From NCBI RefSeq assembly GCF_023973825.1, contig NC_090127.1:496001-560000 (forward strand): a stretch of 64,000 nt of DNA, written 5' to 3'. The notes beneath the pieces were generated by a model. The model was given only the letters and a program-made list of their open reading frames with translations, did no database searches and had not been told where the DNA came from. The position numbers and the translations under genes are program-made. The DNA is from Plasmodium brasilianum. Its lineage: Eukaryota > Apicomplexa > Aconoidasida > Haemosporida > Plasmodiidae. Within the stretch, counting starts at the first letter, position 1. The number at the start of each line of letters is the position of its first letter. Of the stretch, positions 12,144-24,977 are shown piece by piece.

Positions 12144-12547
12144 GTTCATATATATTTATATGCATATATATATGTATATATATATGTATATACTTGTGTG
12201 AACTAGGATGTGTACATACAAGCTATATGAGTACATGTATAACATACATTCTTTTATAAAATATATTCCTAATAGAAAACACCTTTTTTTTCGCTTCTTC
12301 CTTTTTTTTTTTTTTTTATTTTATCTTTTTGAAACAAATTCTTACATTTGAATTGAAAGCACCTTTTAAAATTATAACAGATATATAAAAAAAAAAAAAA
12401 AAAAAAGAAAGAAAAAGCTTGAAAACATATTGTTGTCATGGTTATTTCATCGCATAGCAAAATTATTTTAAGTAAACTGAAGGTTATGGTATGCTATATA
12501 TATATTGCATTTCCTTTTAAAAGAAAAAAAAAAAAAAAAAAAAAAAT

Positions 12548-13020
12548 ATGTCTAGTCCAGTATTTAATGAAACGTTAAAAATACTAGAAGCTCATATTTG
12601 ATATTATCAGCATTATATTATACTATAAAACGTTTAAATAAGGACCATTATATTTATATAACTAGAGAAATTGCGAGAAAAAGACATAAAAGAATAGTTA
12701 TGCATATTATATAATTTGTAAAATAAAAATGATTTACATTTGCTACTTGTATATTTTGTTTCAAATGTGCTTTTTTGTAATATGATATACCTTTTTTTTT
12801 TTTTAAATATCTAATTATTTTTACTTTTTTTTTTTATTTTTTTAATTCAGCATTTTAATAAAAAAAATTGTACATATGTATACAAATAAATATACATATG
12901 TAGAAAGAACCGAAAGAAAATGGCAATTTAGATCTTCCGCAAGAGGTATTTTTCCCTAGGTTATTAACTGAACTTTTGATGATATTACATTTTCTGGAAT
13001 TTTTTATTTCTAATGAAACG
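12548..13020 (+). other. Exon-like segments of an unidentified small gene
   Basis: An ATG at 12548 opens MSSPVFNETLKILEAHI before a stop. After an AG at 12903, the segment 12904-13020 reads KEPKENGNLDLPQE then VFFPRLLTELLMILHF... to a TAA, and its first 42 nt are far more GC-rich than the surroundings and are followed by GTATTT. A third segment starts after a T-rich CCTATAG near 13150. I could not join these into one phase-consistent model, so this is only a pointer to a possible spliced gene. Confidence 0.2.
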
Positions 13021-13545
13021 TAAAGAACATAATATGATAAACAAATTTATATCTTGACACGAAATATATTACATGTTTAATTCATAAAAAAAAAAAAAAA
13101 TATATATATATATAAAATATAAAAGGAATATGTACTTTTTTTTCCTATAGCATAATTGAATTTAGGCATGTTTCTCGTTATTAGTAAAGTATATAAGGCA
13201 ATGTGGAATTCCATATCTTTCATTTTAGCCTATATATATATTGCATGTACTTAAGCTTTTAAATACACATAGATATGAAACATTTTATACATATATAATA
13301 AATCATAAATCTATACATATATATATTATGTCTTCTGTTTTCTATTTTTGTGTACGTATTTCTTTGTTCCATGGATGTTGAATAATTTTTCTAGGTTTAT
13401 ATGCCTAAATAATTCTCTTTTCTAATAAAAAAATTATAGTAGCGGAAAAAATATATTTTTTTTTTTCTATTAGACGAAAATTGCTTTTAAATTACTGCTA
13501 TGAAGACATTTTGCTATTATAAATGTATATATATATATACATATG

Positions 13546-13577
<32 letters not shown>

Positions 13578-14953
13578 GGTAAAAATTTTACTATTCTTCT
13601 GAGTGAATATCTATAAATATAGAAAAAATACATGTCGAAATGTAGTAAAAAATATCATATGAAAAAATATCGAGCTAAAATAAAATTTTTTGCAAAAATT
13701 TATTTTTAATAATTATTTTTAAAAAATTTAATCTATTTCTGTGATTTTTTATGTTATTTTTGTAATTCAAAAGTTTTATAATTTAATTTTTTTTTTTTTT
13801 TTCATCATTTCATTAATAACAAAAATTTCATGTACATCTATTTAGTATTCTGTTATTCTTAATTATTTCAACTTAATATATATTTTTATTTTATTTAATT
13901 ATTGTTTTATCATAACCTTAGATCTTGTATAAGCAGAATTATTTTACATATGATAATGTAAATTTTAACAATTTATTTTATGGTTTCTATATATAAAATC
14001 TTATATTTTCTTTATTTTCCTTATTTATTATAAAATATATTATTGATGTACTAAAGTACTATTGCGTGTATATTACATATATAGAAGTAGATAGATATAT
14101 ATAAATAAGTAACCGCAAAAGTATGTAGAAGTAAATAGCACGAATGCATAATATATATATGTATAATTCTTAATTTATTTTATATATATGTAATTAATTT
14201 TTATGCATATAGGCATCTGAAAGTTGCATTATAACGTCTGCTACTATTTCGTGATGGAATGTTATAAATGACTATAGTAATTTTTTTTTTTTTTTTTAAA
14301 TTAATAGTCATTTTTGAATATGCGTAGTTTTATTATTAATTCTATTTTGTAGAATTTAAATATAAAAAAAAAATAAAAAAAAAACAGATATATCTAAAAT
14401 GTACATAGAAAAAAAAAGAAAAGGGGGTAGAACTCTCATTTATTATTAAATTGCTCAAGTTAATTATTACTCATATAACACTTATACATACATATATTAT
14501 GTGTACATATAAATACATGCAACTAATTTTTTATTTTTACCTTTAATGAAGGAAAATTACACTTTTTCTTATAAACACATTAAATAGATAGAAGTCTTTA
14601 TAAAGCGTGTGCAGACTGTTGTTTTAACGAATGTAAATATACACGCTTAAGTGAATAAATATTAACATGTATACGTATTATATATATACACACATACATA
14701 AATACATATACTTGTGTAAATATAATACATACGAACACATACACATTTAATTTTCCTTGTATACACGAAGCTGTTTAATTTTTTTTTTAGTTCATGCTTT
14801 TTATTAAAGAGGTTTTTTAAAATTAATTTAATATTATTAATAAATTCTTAATATATGTAAAAAATTAAGGGTTAAGTACGTACAAAAAATTGTGAACGTT
14901 GTAGTTTCCATGCAAATATATATATATATTTATATACATATACATTTACAACC

Positions 14954-14999
<46 letters not shown>

Positions 15000-15242
15000 T
15001 TAATATATACACATTCATGCTTGTTTATGGACTTATACCTATATTACTATAAGAATTAAAAAAGTTGCATAAAGATATATTTTTTAAAAAAAATTTAATG
15101 AGCTATTTGTTGTGATAGAGTTGTATTTATTATGTATAACGTAAGTACTTTTCCAATTTTTTTTTTTTTTTTTTATAACAAAGTTACGTAAAATAATGTA
15201 TATTTTTAGTATTTTTGAATAACTGAATATTTTACGCTCCTC

Positions 15243-15261
15243 CAAATGTTTAGCATTTGGT
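15243..15261. other. Perfect 7-bp inverted repeat (CCAAATG ... CATTTGG)
   Basis: CCAAATG, a five-base loop, then CATTTGG in otherwise unpaired A/T-rich DNA. It would form a compact hairpin in RNA from either strand; role unknown. Confidence 0.7.
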
Positions 15262-15817
15262 GAAATATTTAATGCTATATTGCCCCCATGTTTTTTTTTT
15301 TTTTTTTTTTTTATTTACAAAATAGATTAAATTTATGAAGTGTCCTGAGTTAACTCTATAAAATGAGTATATATTATTGCACATATATATATACATACAC
15401 ATTATTTTATAAAAACAATTATTTACTTACACATTTTTATGGGTAAATACGTTTTTAATACGTTGTTATAAAAGTTAGATCGACATTTTACGAATTTGTA
15501 AAAGTTTAGTCTTGGAAAAATTGTTTAAAAAAAGGAAAAAATAAATAACATAAATGTGTTTTTTATATAAAGACAAATTACCGAAATTAATTTTTTAGAA
15601 ATTTTTTACTTTTTTATTAGTTTTTTATAAAATTTTATAAAATTGTGTGAGCTTAATGCATATAAAAAACGTATACATACATGTATATATGTAAATATAT
15701 ATATTTTTTATTTTTTTATTTTTGTAGTATATTAGTTGCTTCCTGTTAAACCTGTTTTATTGCATGTTATTCAGCTCTATTTTTGTAGATATGTATACAT
15801 AAAAGTATACATACGGA

Positions 15818-15848
<31 letters not shown>

Positions 15849-16885
15849 TTATACACGTAGTAATGTATATAATTATATATGTAGTTTCATCGTAAAAGCA
15901 TTAATTTAATTGTTCTGCTTTATGAAGTGCACTTATGTTTATTAAATTAAAATTATCTGTATATCTATGTACCTATCTACATACGTATATATATATATAT
16001 ATATTTATTATAATAACAATTTTTGCTTCATTTTTGATTGTGACATATAAACATTTATTTATATTACCAAATGTTACATCTCCAACGTGTTTTTTCTGAG
16101 AAAACATATTTAAAATAAATACGACTACATAACAGTTAATTTATACATATACATCATATACACTTTTATAGACAAATTAAACGGAGTATATAATTAATAT
16201 ATTATTTTTTTTATTAGACACCCTTTCCCTATTTTTGCTTTCAAATAAAAACTATCTTTAGTATTAAATGTTTAATTGTGTTTATTATTTGTATATTTGT
16301 ATATTCGTATTTTACATATATATATATTTATTTTTATTTTTTTTTTGTTGTTGTTCTTGTTTTTTCCCGAACTCCTTAATTTCAATATATAATGTGTTGT
16401 ATTGTATATACATATATAAAAGTACACATGGTTATATATTCATGAGGACTACATATATTTATCCGTTTTATTACTTTCCATAGCGCCATACGCATATATA
16501 TATATAAACCATACGAATGTGTGTGTATTCTTGAATTCATTAAAAAGATGTATAATCTTGTGTTCATTTGATTTTTAATTTTTTTTTTTTTATTTTATTA
16601 TCCCTTGTTAAGAATTCGCTCAGTTTTCCAATGAAAAATCATGTTACACATTACAAATGTATACCGCTTATTATATTATAATTCTGTTTTCATTTATGCA
16701 CCCCCTTTTATATATTTCCTTCTGTTGTTACACTTTTATATGTTCGTTATGATTTTTTATAATTCTCACCACTCGTTTTATGATATTATATGATATTCAA
16801 AAAAAAAAATATTCTTGCGTTTTTGTTTTTTTCTTTTTTTGTAAATGGTATCCTAATAACACTGCAATGTTGTAAAAATATATAT

Positions 16886-17064
16886 AAATGCATACATAAG
16901 TGCATACATACATAAGTGCATACATACATAAGTGCATACATACATAAGTGCATACATACATAAGTGTATACGTACATAAGTGCATACATACATAAGTGCA
17001 TACATACATAAGTGCATACATACATAAGTGCATACATACATAAGTGCATACATACATAAGTGCA
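16886..17064. repeat. 16-bp minisatellite upstream of PP2C
   Basis: About 11 tandem copies of a 16-bp unit, cataagtgcatacata, with a few substitutions (one copy has tgtatacg). It ends about 60 bp before the PP2C start codon, so it lies in the promoter or 5' leader. It generates spurious minus-strand ORFs rich in Met-Tyr-Val-Cys. Confidence 0.95.
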
Positions 17065-17124
17065 TTTTTATTTATATAAATACACATGTACTCTTCCCCA
17101 ATTTCGTGCTACGAATAAATAACC

Positions 17125-19745
17125 ATGGGTAATTGCATGTCTTTTATAAATTATTCCAAATTTAAATTTAAAAAGGATGCTACTATAAATTCATATTCCT
17201 ATTCTAATAAGAACTATGAGGACTTAATGAACAGCCATACTTATATAATAGGAGATGAAAACAGGAGGATAGAGAAACGTAGTGATGATTACAGTGACAT
17301 ATGCAATAACGAACGTAATAACAAATATGGTGAAAAAGAAAAATGTAATGAAAAGAAGGATAATCGAGATGTAGTGAGTGATAGTAATTCCGAAAATACA
17401 CATGATGAACATATAAAATACGAAGAGTATAATAGAGATGATGCATATGTATTAAAAGAAAAAAAAAATAAAAATGAAAGAGACAAGGTTAAGGATAAAA
17501 TGAAAAAAAGAAATAAAAAGGAAAGGATGGAAACAAGATACACTGCGAGCATTAAATTAGTGGTAGACTCTTCTTGTGAAGAAGACAACGAGAACAGTTA
17601 TAATGACAGCGGAAATAATAGCAGCAATAATAGCAGCAATAACAGCGGAAATAATAGCGGAAATAACAGCGGCATTAACAGCGGCAATAACAGCGAAAGT
17701 AATATTAGCAATAAGTATAGCAGAAAAAGCAGCAAGAATAACAGCAATTCAAATGACAATAATTTAGTAAATATGTACAAACAGGAGTCGAATGAACGTT
17801 ATAATAAGAATGGAGATATATGTTCTAATAAGAGCTCCATATACCAAAGCCCAGTAAATGGAAATGTTCTATACAAAAAGATTAAACGCGAAAATTTGCT
17901 GAACATTAAATACAGTAATATGATATTAAATGATATAAGAGATGTAGATATAATAGTCGTATTTTTATTTAGTCTGTTTCTTTATTTTAATGCGAACAAT
18001 ATTGTTGATATGCTGGATCGAAATAAAAAAGATAGATATACTATGAGAAATTCTCTGAACATAAACCATGATATTATTAAATTTCCCACATTTCCAAAGG
18101 AAATTATTGATGGTTTTTTAAAAAATGACTTTACATTATTAAGAAAATATATCAAAAACAAATGTAATAAATTAAAAAAAAAGTATAAAAGTACATATTT
18201 AAAAAAGATAAATCAACAGAAAAAAGAAAAAAGTGAAAAAAAAAATTTTAAAAATGAATTAAAAAAAAAAAAAGAAAAATGCTCATTTTCAAATATTGTA
18301 GAATCTGTTGATAGAAATGAATGGATTCATAGAGATATCACAGAAATACCATGTGACCAAAATTTACCGGACATAAATATTACATTTATAGTTATGGGAG
18401 CATACTGTTTTTATCAAAAAAATATGAAACCATTTCAAGATAAAAATACTTTTTTCTATAAATCCCCATCTTATTCATGTGATGCAGAAATATCAGTTGC
18501 ATGTAAAAAAGGGAGAAAATTAGATTTTCCGAATCAAGATGATTTCACTATAATACAAACAAACGAGTGGATTTTAATTATGGTTTTCGATGGTCATGGT
18601 CCGTCAGGTCATGATATTAGTAATTTTGTGCATGTAGTACTTCCATTATTATTCTCATATAATATTGATAGAATATTTGAAAATCCTGTTCGCACAATTA
18701 AGACATTGTTTTATATGATTAACTGTTACTTGGTTAATTATTCCTATTGTATAAATAATAATATTAATCCAATCAATATTAATTTTATTGATTATAATTT
18801 AAGTGGAACAACTTGTACAATCATACTGTACAACTTTTTAACGAAAAAGATTTATTCTGCACATACAGGTGATAGTAGAGCTGTTATGGGTAAACAAAAT
18901 CTTCAGACAAACGCATTTAGAGCTTATAATATTACTGAAGATCATAAACCTTCCTTAAAATTAGAAAAAGATAGAATTATAGCTTTTGGTGGTGAGGTAA
19001 AAAAATTACAAGGGGATGTTTCTTACAGAGTTTTTGTTAAAAATGAAATGTATCCTGGTTTAGCTATGAGTAGAGCTATTGGTGACATCACATCATCTTT
19101 TATTGGTGTTACTTGTGAACCGACCATCAAAATTTTTGATAAATTAGATGAAGATAAATTTATTATTGTGGCTACTGATGGAATATGGGAATTTATCAGT
19201 AGCGAAGAATGCGTTCAAATGGTTTCCAAAAAGAGGAAGAAAAAAGTGCACGTAGCTATGGGTATGTTTCACAATGGAGGAGGGAAATAAATCTTTTTCA
19301 TTTTTTTTTTTCTTTTTTACGACGTTGTATCATTTGTTAATTTTTTTTTTTTTCCCTATTTTGTCATATGTAACAATTTTGTATGTTTAAAATAGTTTTA
19401 TTGATTGTAATTAAGAATGAATATAATTATATACTTTTTTGTGTGTGCACATGTAGAGCATATAATTTTTTTTTTTTTTTTTTTGGCCTTTTTAGAGGAA
19501 ATAATTAAGGAATCCTGGAGAAGATGGGAAAGGATTGACACCGTTGATGATGTAATAAGAATTTACATATACCTATTTTGTGCATATATGTTTTTATATT
19601 ATTAAAATGTTCACCTTGCAATGTTTTAAGGAGTTGCTTTTCGTACTCATTAATCTTAGTTCACACATTTTACCATTATTTTACTTTTTTGTTACATTTC
19701 TTTCTTTACACTTTGCAGATGACCTTGGTTATTTTGTACTTCTAA
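17125..19745 (+). CDS. PP2C-type (PPM) serine/threonine protein phosphatase, myristoylated N-terminus, three exons
   Basis: Metal-dependent phosphoserine/threonine phosphatase. Exons 17125-19261, 19496-19551 and 19719-19745 join in phases 1 and 0 to give about 739 residues. The ORF does not stop at its apparent in-frame end: the first intron begins GGTATG at 19262. It begins MGNCMS, a strong N-myristoylation signal with Cys4 available for palmitoylation, so membrane attachment is likely. Residues about 20-240 are charged and Asn/Ser-rich with an NNSG-type repeat. The catalytic domain occupies roughly the last 300 residues: RKLDFPNQDDF, VFDGHGPSGH (metal Asp and Gly), LSGTTCTIIL, HTGDSRAV, GGEV, AMSRAIGD, VATDGIWEF, and from exon 3 the closing DDMTLVIL. 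All metal-binding positions of the family are present, so it should be active. Exon 2 supplies the conserved ESWRRW helix. A lysine-rich insert precedes the catalytic core. Confidence 0.93.
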
Positions 19746-20251
19746 AAAGTTTCACAATATTTAAGCAGGAATATTTATGGAAGACTTTTTTTTATTTTCA
19801 TAATCATAATTTTTTTTAAAACACTTTTTGAATTTTTCGTTGTTTTATTTTGTTTTAATATTTTTTCCGTGTAAATAAAATGAAAAATCTACATATTATT
19901 ATAAATTAATAAATAATTAAAAATTAAAAAAAAAAAAAAAAAAATGTAGTAAAATAAAGTATAAAATGAAGTAAAAAATAAAGTAAAATAAAAAAAATAA
20001 AAATAAAATAAAAAAAAAAATGAAGTAAAATAAGTTGAAAAAACAAACTAACATTTTAACTTTTTAGACACATAATTAAAATTAAAACATTGAAATACTG
20101 CAAAAAAAAAAAAAAAAGAAATTATACATATATATATATATATATATCCATTTAAATATGAAAACATAACATGTGCGTATTCACATGTTAATATATATGT
20201 GGGCTCGTGTGCATACATGCGTCATGGTATCACACGTCCCCTATCCTCATT
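19746..20251. other. Convergent 3' intergenic region (PP2C / PRP3)
   Basis: About 0.5 kb of A/T homopolymers holding the 3' UTRs of the facing PP2C and PRP3 genes, including repeated AAATAAAGTAAAATAAA segments at 19950-20040 and an (AT)n run near 20127-20147. Nothing else seen. Confidence 0.7.
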
Positions 20252-22363
20252 TTAAATATCGTCAAGCACGTTTCTATGCTTCCTGACTATGTGGTAATAG
20301 TGTAGTGCACTGTGCTCCTTTAAATAGTCTGTTACTTCTACCTCCGTTTTAGCAATAAGTAACTTCCAGTTGGAGAAGTTTTTATGCTTAACAGTACCAC
20401 TCCAAATTAAACTACAGTTACAGCCTTGGTTCAAATTAATGTTTGAACTATCATTTTGAAAATTGTCAGCAGAATCAAATGTTTCTTTCATTTTATTTCT
20501 TTCTCTTTCTCCTTTTTCTTTTTCATCTTCATCATCTTCCTCCTCTTCACCCTCATCTTCATTCCATTTTATTCTTCTAAAAATTAATCTTTTATATCTC
20601 TCAATAGATATATGTTTTCCCTCGACAATTATAAAGTTGTATAAAACTGTCATAACACAAACACCAGTTAAGTGCAATTGCTGTGCATTTATATCAATTT
20701 TAAAAATATGTTTTTTATTAGACAAATTAGTGATATATATAACTAATACTTCGTTTTCCTCACTTGGATTAGATTTCCATTTGTTAATTTTTTTTTTACT
20801 TTTTTCTTCTGGTTTTAATTTCCTTTGTTGGTTTTGTTCATAATGTCTTAATTCTCTTTCCTTCATTTGTTGTCTTACTTCTAGTTCCATTTTCGATGGA
20901 TGAGCAACTGCATTATCCCCCAAAACTCTCATTAAATTTGATAATTTCATCTTAGGTGGAGGTGGAGGAATCAACCCTATTCTAATTTTGTCTTGTTTTT
21001 CTCTTTCTTTTTCTTGTCTTTTTCTTTTTCTTAATTTTTTCCTTTCTACAGGTGTTAAAAACATATACGGAGTAGTTATCTGTTCCTTTTTGTCTTCATT
21101 TAAAGGTACTGGATGTTCTATGTAGTTTGTAATTTTTTTCATATTAATTCGGTACAAATCATCATTAATTATAACTTCATTATTTTTTAAAAGTAAAATA
21201 TTGATACTACATTTGCTTAATAATTTATTTATTATCACATAGTTGTCACTGTTACAATACCCTGTAGTAGTGTCATTCTTTTTTATTATACCGCTACCAA
21301 GATTAGCAGCAAGGGAATTGTTCTTAGAACTGTCTTTTTCGTTTTCATATATGTATTTTTCTCCCTTTTCTTCCTTCTTGTCGTCTTCGTTTTCTACCTC
21401 CTTCTTATCTTCCTTTTCCTCTGCCTCTTTCCCATTATGCTCACTATTTACTGTATCATGCCAGCTATCTATTTGCTCATCAATATATTCCTTTAAATTT
21501 TCTCTATTTTCTATTTTTTTAAATAGGATCATATCCCATTTTTCTATAATGTTGTATTTTTCATCATCATTCCATTCTCTTTTATTCGGTAAATGTTTGT
21601 TGTTTATATCAATTAAATTTGGATTAATGTTTGTGTTTATATCATCATTTAAAAAATTCAAAGACAATTCTTGGAAAGTTTGCACTTTTTTTTTCTCTTC
21701 TATTATTTTTTTTAAATCAAAATTCATTAGAGTTTTACTATTAAAATTTCTAGAATGCGCTTGTCTTTTGATAAAGGAACCTGGTGTAATAAAATTAAGT
21801 GCATTTTTTTTTTTTTTTTTTTGAACATTTTTTATTCTCGAATCGAACCATTTTAGATCCTCATTTATATATTCTTCACCAATTTTATTTAATAATTCAT
21901 TTTTTTTTTTTAAAAGATTATTTTCTTCTAATTTGTTTATATTCACTTTTAAAGTGGAATAAGTTATGGGCTTTATACTGATAACATTCCCCTCTTCATC
22001 TATTTCTCTTCCTTGTTCATCAAATTTTAATGGTTTTGGTACAAATTCTACTTTTCTTACATTCTGTTTTGCCTCATCCTTAAACCTACTTGCTCTTTTT
22101 GCTTTCTCTATAGCTAATTTAGCTGCTTCAGTTGCTTTCAGTATATTTAAATGAATCGTAGATGATAATACTGGGAAGTTTAATGCACTGTTTGGAAACT
22201 GTGATGGCAAGCTCGAGGCACTACTAATCAATTGAGAATTAGAATTTAAACTTAAATCTTCTAAAAGATTAATTGCCTTATTGCTTGATTCTTCCGTTTT
22301 ATCATCGCTTTTTTTTTCTACGTCCCCCCACCTCGATTTTCTTTTCTTTTGAAGTTCTTCCAT
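20252..22363 (-). CDS. PRP3: U4/U6 small nuclear ribonucleoprotein PRP3
   Basis: Spliceosomal U4/U6 di-snRNP protein that holds the U4/U6 duplex and docks the tri-snRNP in the nucleus. Single exon. The true start is taken at 22363 (MEELQKKRKSRWGD, 703 aa) because the 37 residues possible upstream come from a short repeat and read as a Cys/Phe/Leu artefact; human PRP3 is about 680 aa and also starts near a KRKxRWGD-type motif. The PRP3 domain lies at about 415-550: TPVERKKLRKRKRQEKEREK, RIGLIPPPPPKMKLSNLMRV, and LGDNAVAHPSKMELEVRQQM. The C-terminal ferredoxin-like DUF1115 region includes CNCSLIWSGTVKHKNFSNW and a final LHYYHIVRKH. Acidic Glu/Asp/Lys inserts (around residues 310-370 and 620-640) are parasite-specific. 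Faces PP2C tail to tail. Confidence 0.95.
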   Translation of the reverse strand: MEELQKKRKSRWGDVEKKSDDKTEESSNKAINLLEDLSLNSNSQLISSASSLPSQFPNSALNFPVLSSTIHLNILKATEAAKLAIEKAKRASRFKDEAKQNVRKVEFVPKPLKFDEQGREIDEEGNVISIKPITYSTLKVNINKLEENNLLKKKNELLNKIGEEYINEDLKWFDSRIKNVQKKKKKNALNFITPGSFIKRQAHSRNFNSKTLMNFDLKKIIEEKKKVQTFQELSLNFLNDDINTNINPNLIDINNKHLPNKREWNDDEKYNIIEKWDMILFKKIENRENLKEYIDEQIDSWHDTVNSEHNGKEAEEKEDKKEVENEDDKKEEKGEKYIYENEKDSSKNNSLAANLGSGIIKKNDTTTGYCNSDNYVIINKLLSKCSINILLLKNNEVIINDDLYRINMKKITNYIEHPVPLNEDKKEQITTPYMFLTPVERKKLRKRKRQEKEREKQDKIRIGLIPPPPPKMKLSNLMRVLGDNAVAHPSKMELEVRQQMKERELRHYEQNQQRKLKPEEKSKKKINKWKSNPSEENEVLVIYITNLSNKKHIFKIDINAQQLHLTGVCVMTVLYNFIIVEGKHISIERYKRLIFRRIKWNEDEGEEEEDDEDEKEKGERERNKMKETFDSADNFQNDSSNINLNQGCNCSLIWSGTVKHKNFSNWKLLIAKTEVEVTDYLKEHSALHYYHIVRKHRNVLDDI

Positions 22364-22375
22364 TTGAATGTGAAA

Positions 22376-22495
22376 AAGAGCAACAAATGAACAAATGATC
22401 AAACGAGCAAATGAGCAAAGGAACAGTGGAACAAAGGAACAAAGGAACAACTGAACAACGGAACAACGGAACAAATAGGTAGAGGAACGAACGAA
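22376..22495. repeat. Short imperfect repeats of GGAACAA / GAGCAAA type upstream of PRP3
   Basis: Runs of 8-10 bp units (aacaaatg, gagcaaatg, gaacaaagga, gaacaacgga) fill the PRP3 5' leader. Read through in frame they add a hydrophobic Cys/Ser/Phe/Leu stretch to PRP3, which is why the downstream ATG is preferred. Confidence 0.8.
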
Positions 22496-23497
22496 CCAAT
22501 AAGAAGAATAAAAAAAAATCTACAATTTTAATATGCTCATAAAAAGAAACGTGATCGCTATATACATTTTTTATTCCATAGATGTTTCCTTTTTAATGTA
22601 TTTTTCATGAGCAAAATGCAGTAAAAAAATTTTGTGTTATATCCCCATCTTGCGGCAAAACTAATACTCGTGTTGGATATGCATTATACATATTAAGCAC
22701 TAAGGTATGAGCACATATATATAAATCATTTGTTTGAAAAATACACAAGTCATCTATAAAAAAAAAATAGTTTACTAAGTATTTTATTAAATAGCATTTT
22801 ATATGCTCGTAATTACTAGGCGCTGTGATATGTGTAATTAGCTCATTTTACTTTAGTACTTATATATGAATTTTTTTTTTGTTTTCCCTTGTTATTCCAC
22901 TAAATATATAGTGTACAGGACTACTACATTTTACCCTTTGGTAGCTACTATTACTTAATTTAACAAATTTTTGTAGATCTTTCTTCATTAAATAATATAT
23001 GTAATATATATACATATATAAATGTATATTTTTTTTTTTCTTTAAATTGTCGGATTTAATTTATTTTTACTGATCCTTTGTAATAATGTTAAAAAAATAT
23101 ATATGAAAGTAATGTAAGTATATGAATAATCTTTCAAAAGAAAATTTTTAATATTTAATTATACCTTAACATTTTTAAAAATTAAAAAGTTATCACGTAT
23201 TTAATAAATATTGCACAAAATTCGACAAAAAAAGTAAATGTACATGTAACACATATTTTGAGACATACAAATTTTGTACATATATATATTTAAAATTTAG
23301 GTAGAATTTTGAATTTATCATTATTTATAATTTAAATAAAGTTTTTAAAAAAGTGTTTACCGTAATTTTTCATAGTTTTTGTTATTACAGGGTGATCTTA
23401 TTGCGCTGTTATTTTTTTTTTCTTTTTTGGCTTATTTTTGCCTTGCAATAGTTTTATTGCTATTGTGTCATATTTTGTTCTGCTTTATTTAATTTAT

Positions 23498-23660
23498 AAC
23501 ATTTTGATATATCATACCAATTTTGTAATATCATACCGATTTTGTTATATTATACCAATTTTGTAATATCATACCGATTTTGTTGTACCAATTTTGTTAT
23601 ATCATACAGATTTTGTTACATTTTATAATACTTTGGTATATCATTTCAGTTTTGATTTAT
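23498..23660. repeat. Imperfect tandem repeat, unit about 21 bp (ttttgtaatatcataccgat)
   Basis: Seven or so degenerate copies of ATATCATACCRATTTTGTTAT-like units in the divergent promoter region; no coding potential. Confidence 0.8.
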
Positions 23661-23687
23661 TTTATCACATTTTTTACCGGCTTTATT

Positions 23688-23720
<33 letters not shown>

Positions 23721-24141
23721 GTGTAAACTCAATTTTTTTTATGTATAATCTTCTCAAAAATTTAGTTCTGTCCTTCTAAGCTTCCTATTTTTATGATTGT
23801 TTATTTTAAATAAAACAGTTTAAATTGTATTTTAATAAATTGTAATTTTATCCTTTTTTTAACGTATATACTTTTCCGATTAATACTTTTAAGAAAACTT
23901 TTTTAATGTACAATCTTTTTTACTTTTTTTTGCGTTTAAAACTTTTTTATACCTGTATGTTTTTTCTTTATTGTGCTAAATATAGCTTTACATATGCCTA
24001 AATACATATGTAAACACATGTATATGCATATTTAAACACATACATTAACGCATAAGTGAATGTATACATATGTGTAAATTCGTTTTATTATTTCTCAAAT
24101 TTTTCTGATTATATATACGTGCACATACATATGCAAATACG

Positions 24142-24189
<48 letters not shown>

Positions 24190-24977
24190 CAACGCGGGAA
24201 CTTTGTATTAATTTGAGAATACTAAAGTGAGCCACATGTGTTAACAAGTTGAAAAACAAAGACATATACTGACCTAACGTTATTCAATTTGTTCAATTTT
24301 TTTTTTTTTTTTTTGCACATAAAATTTTTGTTACATTATAATTGTTTTTTTTAAGAATTTTTTTTAATAATCGCGTGAAGCATTATCCAATTCTTTTTTT
24401 TTCTCTTTGGTTTTCTTGTCTTACATGGAGAGATTCGTAATTATAAATATATACATATATACCCATTTTGTTGTCATTTTTGTCAAAAAAAGTTAATTTT
24501 AATGTATCTGGTATATACATTAAATTGTCCGGTAAAATTTAACCACAAAAGTACAAGATATACACACATATATATACATTTAAGCATATATATAATTATA
24601 TACATTTATATCTTTTGTTGTAAAAATAAAAAAAAGGAAAGGTATTACCGCTTAAATTTAAATATTTTGAACAGTTCAATTGCGTTGATTATTTTAGTAT
24701 TTTAAGGCACACAGTTCGGTATATTTTCTAATATTAGCTATATATATATGTGCGTAATTGTATATGTACTACGGAGAGAACAAACTTGTATTTATTCTAC
24801 CATATACGCAGTAATGCACCAATTTATCAGTGCATATCCTCATAATTTCCCTATTTCTTATTGTTGTAATATTCATTAAAATTCTTTTTGAGGAACTGTT
24901 AAGCGTTACACCGGTTCGGAAGGAAAGAAAAACAAAAAAGTAAAAAAAAGGAAAGCAAAAAATAAAAGAACAAAAAA

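Larger units (their letters stand above)
12144..17124. other. 5-kb intergenic region between RPL24 and PP2C
   Basis: Mostly A/T homopolymers, (AT)n (for example 14957-14995 and 15825-15848) and TATG repeats, with no long ORF. It contains a few less A/T-rich islands: an exon-like island at 12901-13020, an inverted repeat at 15243-15261, and a 16-bp minisatellite just upstream of the PP2C start. No tRNA or rRNA was recognised. Confidence 0.6.
22364..24977. other. Divergent intergenic region, PRP3 / HORMA gene
   Basis: 2.6 kb between divergent genes, so it should carry both promoters. Contains the GAACAA repeat next to PRP3, an imperfect 21-bp repeat at 23498-23660, a 30-nt T tract near 23694-23720, and (AT)n near 24148-24182. 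No gene recognised. Confidence 0.65.

Noticed and set aside
16786..17087. Three minus-strand ORFs rich in Met-Tyr-Val-Cys-Thr
   Set aside because: Produced by the 16-bp minisatellite; no protein-like composition outside it.
12144..17124. Centromere
   Set aside because: Plasmodium centromeres are near 97% A/T over about 2 kb with tandem arrays; this region is interrupted by GC-richer islands and lacks such an array.
21243..21824. 193-codon plus-strand ORF inside PRP3
   Set aside because: Ser/Phe-rich shadow of the Lys/Glu-rich PRP3 coding strand.
22364..22474. N-terminal extension of PRP3 by 37 residues
   Set aside because: The extra residues derive from a short DNA repeat and precede the conserved RWGD-type start.
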